NCBI RefSeq assembly: GCF_905220415.1
Contig: NC_059550.1
Coordinates: 2,420,501 to 2,484,500 of the forward strand
Source of the DNA: Colias croceus
Taxonomy: Eukaryota > Arthropoda > Insecta > Lepidoptera > Pieridae
Direction of reading: 5' to 3'
DNA length: 64,000 nt
Shown here: in pieces, positions 60,617 to 64,000 of the stretch
Layout: each line of letters opens with the position of its first letter
Numbering within the stretch: position 1 is the stretch's first letter
Notes under the pieces: generated by a model
The model's database searches: none
What the model was told of the DNA's origin: nothing
The model's input: the letters and a program-made list of their open reading frames with translations, nothing else
Program-made: the position numbers and the translations under genes

Positions 60617-63600
60617 ATGGTAATTTGTATACGAGCGCTGGCAGTCTATATAACAATAATAAACATATGTGTGACCGCCGACTTCGGTCCAAAAAACGCT
60701 AATAATTATGTAAGTTTTATCCCCAATTTTCTTTTCTTATGAGCTGTTCTAGCTGTTTATTAATAATAATCTAAAAAAATACTATTTCTGAATACATATT
60801 TTCAATAACGCAAAGCTTTATATTATTCTGAATTGTAGTGATGAAGGTAAATAATTTTATTGTGAATTTTTAATTTAAACAATATGTTATTTTAACAATA
60901 CGTTTTTGTTCAAATCTACTATATTCTTTGAGTGAATGAATTTTGACAAAATTTTAACAATCTCTATATCTCAGGGATTCTATGTAGTAGTATGGGAACA
61001 CTTCGACCAATGCAGAGGTCCAAAAATGGTCAACGTAACCAACTTCGTGAACACATTACTTATAAATGAAGAGAACCATTACATTGGTCGGATTAATATG
61101 ACTTTCTTGGAGGATGCGCGTATTGATGAAGTAAGGACAATATTTACTAATTATTTAATGAAACGATGATATCATACAAACATCCACCGTTAAAGCCAGT
61201 TCCATCCGTACCATCAGGATGGTTGGCGTTCCACCACCGTACGCTTCATTCGTAACATCCTTCCGCGTACGATGAAACTTGGAACGATTTACCATCTGTG
61301 TTGTTCCTGAAAAACTACAGTATTGGAGCCAATAAAAGAGCTTATGTATCATTAAAAGGCCGGAAAAGCACCTGTAACACTCACTAGGTACAAGTGTTAC
61401 AAGTGTTTATTGGCGGTGGTGACCACTTAATATCAGATGGCCTACCTGCCCCTTTGCTTCATCTGACATAAAAAAGCAATCTAATATACCTATTGAATTA
61501 CGTGTGTATATGTATGAACTCAAAATCTTACTGCTATTATCAATTTAGTAGCCTGGATTAGCATACAGGCAGGCTACTTTAGATCTGGATACCATGTAAA
61601 TGAAGTTGAAAATAATTAGTTACAGAAAATAGACAGCCAAAGGAACAGTGAAAGTCGATTTATCTTCACGAAACCCAGTCTCAGATCTAGATCAAACCTA
61701 TTTTAGTTTGATCTGTTAAGAAGCTTTTGCCGTTTTCCGGGATACATATAAACTTTCCGGCTTTCCTTTGTATTCAACTTTAACATATTCAAATTTGTGA
61801 GATCAATTTCTGTATAAGTACACTTTTATGTAGGACTAGATTTTCGCCCGCGGCTTCGCCCGCGTTTTCAAATGAAAACCCGCATAGTTCAAGTTCCCGT
61901 TGGATATCCGGGATAAAACCTATGTGTTAATCCAAGTTACCCTCTATATGCGTGCTAAATTTAATTGTAATCGGTTCAGTAGAATTTGCGTGAAAGAGTA
62001 ACAAACACACACACACACACATCCTCACAAACTTTCGCATTTATAATATTAGTAGGATTTAAAATAAGTCGAATGTGGAGGAAGAAATGATGTTTGATCT
62101 ATTCTTTAGATTATTTGTAATTTTCCTCAATTCTTCAGAGACATTTTGAAAGCCTGAAATCCCTTGTGAGTATATTCCCGACGCTCATCTGATCGCTAAA
62201 ACCATTTTCAACATATTCACAAAATTATCCGAGGATCTCTTTCAATTATAATAATATCTTGTCTAAGCTGAAACATAAAATACAAATAGATGAAATTGTA
62301 AAAATTTTGTCCTTTTTTTTCGACTTAAAGATTATGCGATGCTTCAAACAGATAATGAAACAAACTATTTAGTTATATACCTTAATATATTTTTAAGCTA
62401 TTGCATAGCTTCTATCGCGGGCCTTGAGCGCGGGGACCGAATCGAGAAATTCCGTAACGAAAAAACCTTACGCTCCCCATTCCGACGGGCTCGGAGGTGT
62501 GGCTTGAAGGCATAGCATGCAATAGCTTTACCGCGGCAGTCCCCGAGTGCCACACGTCTTTTATGAGGATATAAGATAGTAGTAAGGTGGTGAATGTTAG
62601 TAAATATTTCACAATAACGGTATGGCGATTCTGAGGTTTTAAAGTCATTAATTTTTAGTCGATTCTTTAACCATCTTGTTTCAAAAAAAATACAGAAATC
62701 TGTATCTTCTTAATGTTTAATTAGATACTCAGGCTTTTATTTAAAAGCAAGTCGCCACTACAAATTCTTTCAAGAACTAAATTTCACTCATTATAGTTAA
62801 CAAAATAAAACAAATCTGTGCTTTCTTTACTTTATTTTTTGTGTGTGTGCCTTTGCCTTTCCTCAGATGAAAATATACGTGTATACTGTGAAGGAAGGGG
62901 TCAAAAAATTGATGTGGAACTACAATATAAAGAAGCCGTGCCAACATTACGTATTCGCAGCCTTACTGGAGTCTCACTTGGGTGTAAAGAATTGTGGTGC
63001 TAAAAAGGTTTGATGTTTTGCTTATCGTCACTACATAGTATAAAACAAAGTCGCTTTCTCTGTCCCTATTTCCCTATGTCCCTTTGTATGCTTAACTACG
63101 CAACGGATTTTGATGCGGTTTTATTTAATAGAGTGATACAAGAGGAAGGTTTTAGTATATAATTTATTAGGTTTTAGACAAAGCGGGCGAAGCCGCGGGC
63201 GGTAAGTTAGTTATCTACAAATATGTAGAGACTAATAAGTCTCACGTATCATTAAGTTTAATTTGATATAATCATTTCGTATTTGACTATATGAATAACT
63301 GAAAACAAGCATCTTTTGTAAATGCCTATATGTTATGTAGGTCTACTTACATATTTTCATAAAAATTGCACCTTCGACTGGCAATTATGACGAATTTTCG
63401 TATTGTTATAAACTTTTACAATGAAAATTGATCTCATTAAGTTACATGGCAATACCGTCTCGGTTTGGAGTAAGGCGACGACGATATCTTGTAATCTTGT
63501 CAAAAAAGTTTCACTTCTGACACGTGTGCTCGGCATATACTTTTTTGTTTTAATGATGAACGTCTCTTCCAGGGTGTCTATTTCTCTGATATGGATTTAA

Positions 63601-63743
63601 CAGTACTAATGGCGAAATATATCGGAGATCAGTTTTTCTATGGCGAATATCTATTTAAAGTGGTGATCCTTTCCAAGAAGGGGAACATCATGTGTGTTTA
63701 TTTTGACCCAAAGTTTAAGAAAAAGGAAAAAGTAAAGTCATGA
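60617..63743 (+). CDS. Small secreted protein, possible MD-2-like/DUF1091 type (4 exons)
   Basis: Exons 60617-60709, 60975-61130, 62867-63007 and 63573-63743 encode 31, 52, 47 and 56 residues (186 in total), then TGA. Every intron is phase 0. Donors are TAT|GTAAGT, GAA|GTAAGG and the weaker AAG|GTTTGA; all acceptors are pyrimidine-rich ending CAG. Residues 1-22 form a signal peptide (MVICIRALAVYITIINICVT). The mature part has four Cys (in DQCRG, PCQHY, NCGAKK and IMCVYF), enough for two disulfides, one NVTN and one NMTF glycosylation site, and alternating beta-like segments such as MKIYVYTV and EYLFKVVIL. Length, four Cys and a late GEYLF motif fit the insect DUF1091 group within the MD-2-related lipid-recognition fold; this is inference. 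The C-terminus is Lys-rich. The weak third donor is the least certain join. Confidence 0.7.
61131..62866 (+). other. Intron 2 of the secreted-protein gene, repeat-filled
   Basis: It contains a family B repeat (61835-62058, with a CA run) and a family A copy (62394-62562). Both lie in the gene's sense orientation. Confidence 0.65.
62394..62562 (+). repeat. GC-rich repeat family A, copy 5
   Basis: Same orientation and structure as copies 1 and 2, ending cacacgtctttt. It lies in intron 2 of the secreted-protein gene. Confidence 0.85.
63037..63213 (+). repeat. Short repeat family E in intron 3
   Basis: Starts agtataaaacaaagtcgctt and ends gggcgaagccgcgggcggta. The copy at 12582-12798 has the same start and a decayed end. 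Confidence 0.75.
63444..63510 (-). repeat. Repeat shared with 5101-5175, in intron 3
   Basis: Contains catggcaataccgt and ggagtaaggcgacgacg, the reverse complement of the core at 5101-5175. It is followed by aagtttcacttct, an end motif also seen at 58040. Confidence 0.6.
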
Positions 63744-63746
63744 TTT

Positions 63747-63752
63747 AATAAA
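63747..63752 (+). terminator. Poly(A) signal of the secreted-protein gene
   Basis: AATAAA starts three bases after the TGA stop. A second AATAAA lies near 63840. The very short distance means the 3' UTR would be about 20-30 bases if the first is used. Confidence 0.55.
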
Positions 63753-64000
63753 AACCTTTTTAAATTAACTTTTGGTTTTATTTACATTTCCCTATTACCT
63801 CAACAATTATAAACATAACGAATTCTTGGTATTTTTACTCAATAAAACCTCAATTTAAAGGACAGAATACTTTCGATTGTTCTATAAAATAGGTATATAC
63901 TTCAATATATTTTTTAATTAAAACCAGTTTTAATTGATGCTGAAAATTATATATTAACGTTGAATTAACTTGTCCTGATTATTCAAATTTATTATAATAA
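63753..64000. other. AT-rich 3' flank
   Basis: No feature recognised up to the window edge beyond the second poly(A)-like signal near 63840. Confidence 0.4.

Noticed and set aside
60936..60974. ATG at 60936 as the start of the secreted protein
   Set aside because: It precedes the acceptor at 60974; splicing from 60709 in phase 0 supplies a proper signal peptide.
62818..63003. 61-residue open frame across exon 3 of the secreted-protein gene
   Set aside because: It is the wrong frame. From the acceptor at 62866 the frame beginning MKIYVYTV stays open to the donor and joins in phase with both neighbours.
1..64000. CRISPR arrays, operons or bacterial systems
   Set aside because: No regularly spaced repeats with unique spacers and no clustered co-directional genes; introns, LTR elements and SINEs show a eukaryotic genome.

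Overview
The window looks like nuclear DNA from a moth or butterfly (Lepidoptera). It is AT-rich and gene-poor, with spliced genes separated by long non-coding stretches full of degraded short repeats. Several repeats are of kinds common in lepidopteran genomes: short elements ending in a 'tataatattagta'-type tail, a tRNA-derived SINE, LINE 3' ends, TTAA-flanked piggyBac and TTA-flanked Harbinger derivatives, and GTAT microsatellites next to a conserved module. No prokaryotic operons, CRISPR arrays or true tRNA or rRNA genes were seen. The species cannot be named from the sequence.

Host genes, both on the plus strand. (1) 35872-39375 is a two-coding-exon gene for a 507-residue leucine-rich-repeat surface protein with a signal peptide and a GPI-type tail, most like insect connectin. 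A possible non-coding first exon and initiator lie about 14.5 kb upstream (21217-21343). Its coding intron carries a perfect 251-bp inverted repeat. (2) 60617-63743 is a four-exon gene for a 186-residue secreted protein with four mature cysteines. All its introns are phase 0, and it has a poly(A) signal just after the stop. It may belong to the MD-2-like/DUF1091 group.

Mobile elements. 1-1904 is the 3' part of a Ty3/gypsy element (RNase H end, integrase, LTR). 7156-12269 is a complete, apparently very young Ty3/gypsy element: a 387-bp LTR pair differing only at the first base, a 4-bp target duplication, an intact gag, an intact pol joined by a textbook -1 frameshift heptamer, and no env. Instead of a tRNA primer site it has 11 bases directly after the 5' LTR that are complementary to 11 bases inside the LTR, which suggests self-priming. 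14943-15608 is a LINE 3' end on the minus strand. 19179-20157 (piggyBac) and 29370-29964 (Harbinger) are non-autonomous DNA elements that both keep only the N-terminus of their transposase. 43428-43644 is a SINE with a 13-bp target duplication. 52360-52554 is a LINE C-terminal coding fragment.

Hairpin elements and repeat families. Large foldbacks lie at 4275-4889 and 37446-37980. Smaller MITE-like inverted repeats lie at 18586-18810, 34526-34707, 41779-41941, 53225-53411 and 55821-55875. A GC-rich repeat family of unknown class has five copies (28137, 41186, 54567, 59395, 62394). A GC-rich block of possible LINE origin fills 49180-49968. The most interesting candidates are the self-priming and leader-intron arrangement of the intact gypsy element and the perfect intronic hairpin of the connectin-like gene.
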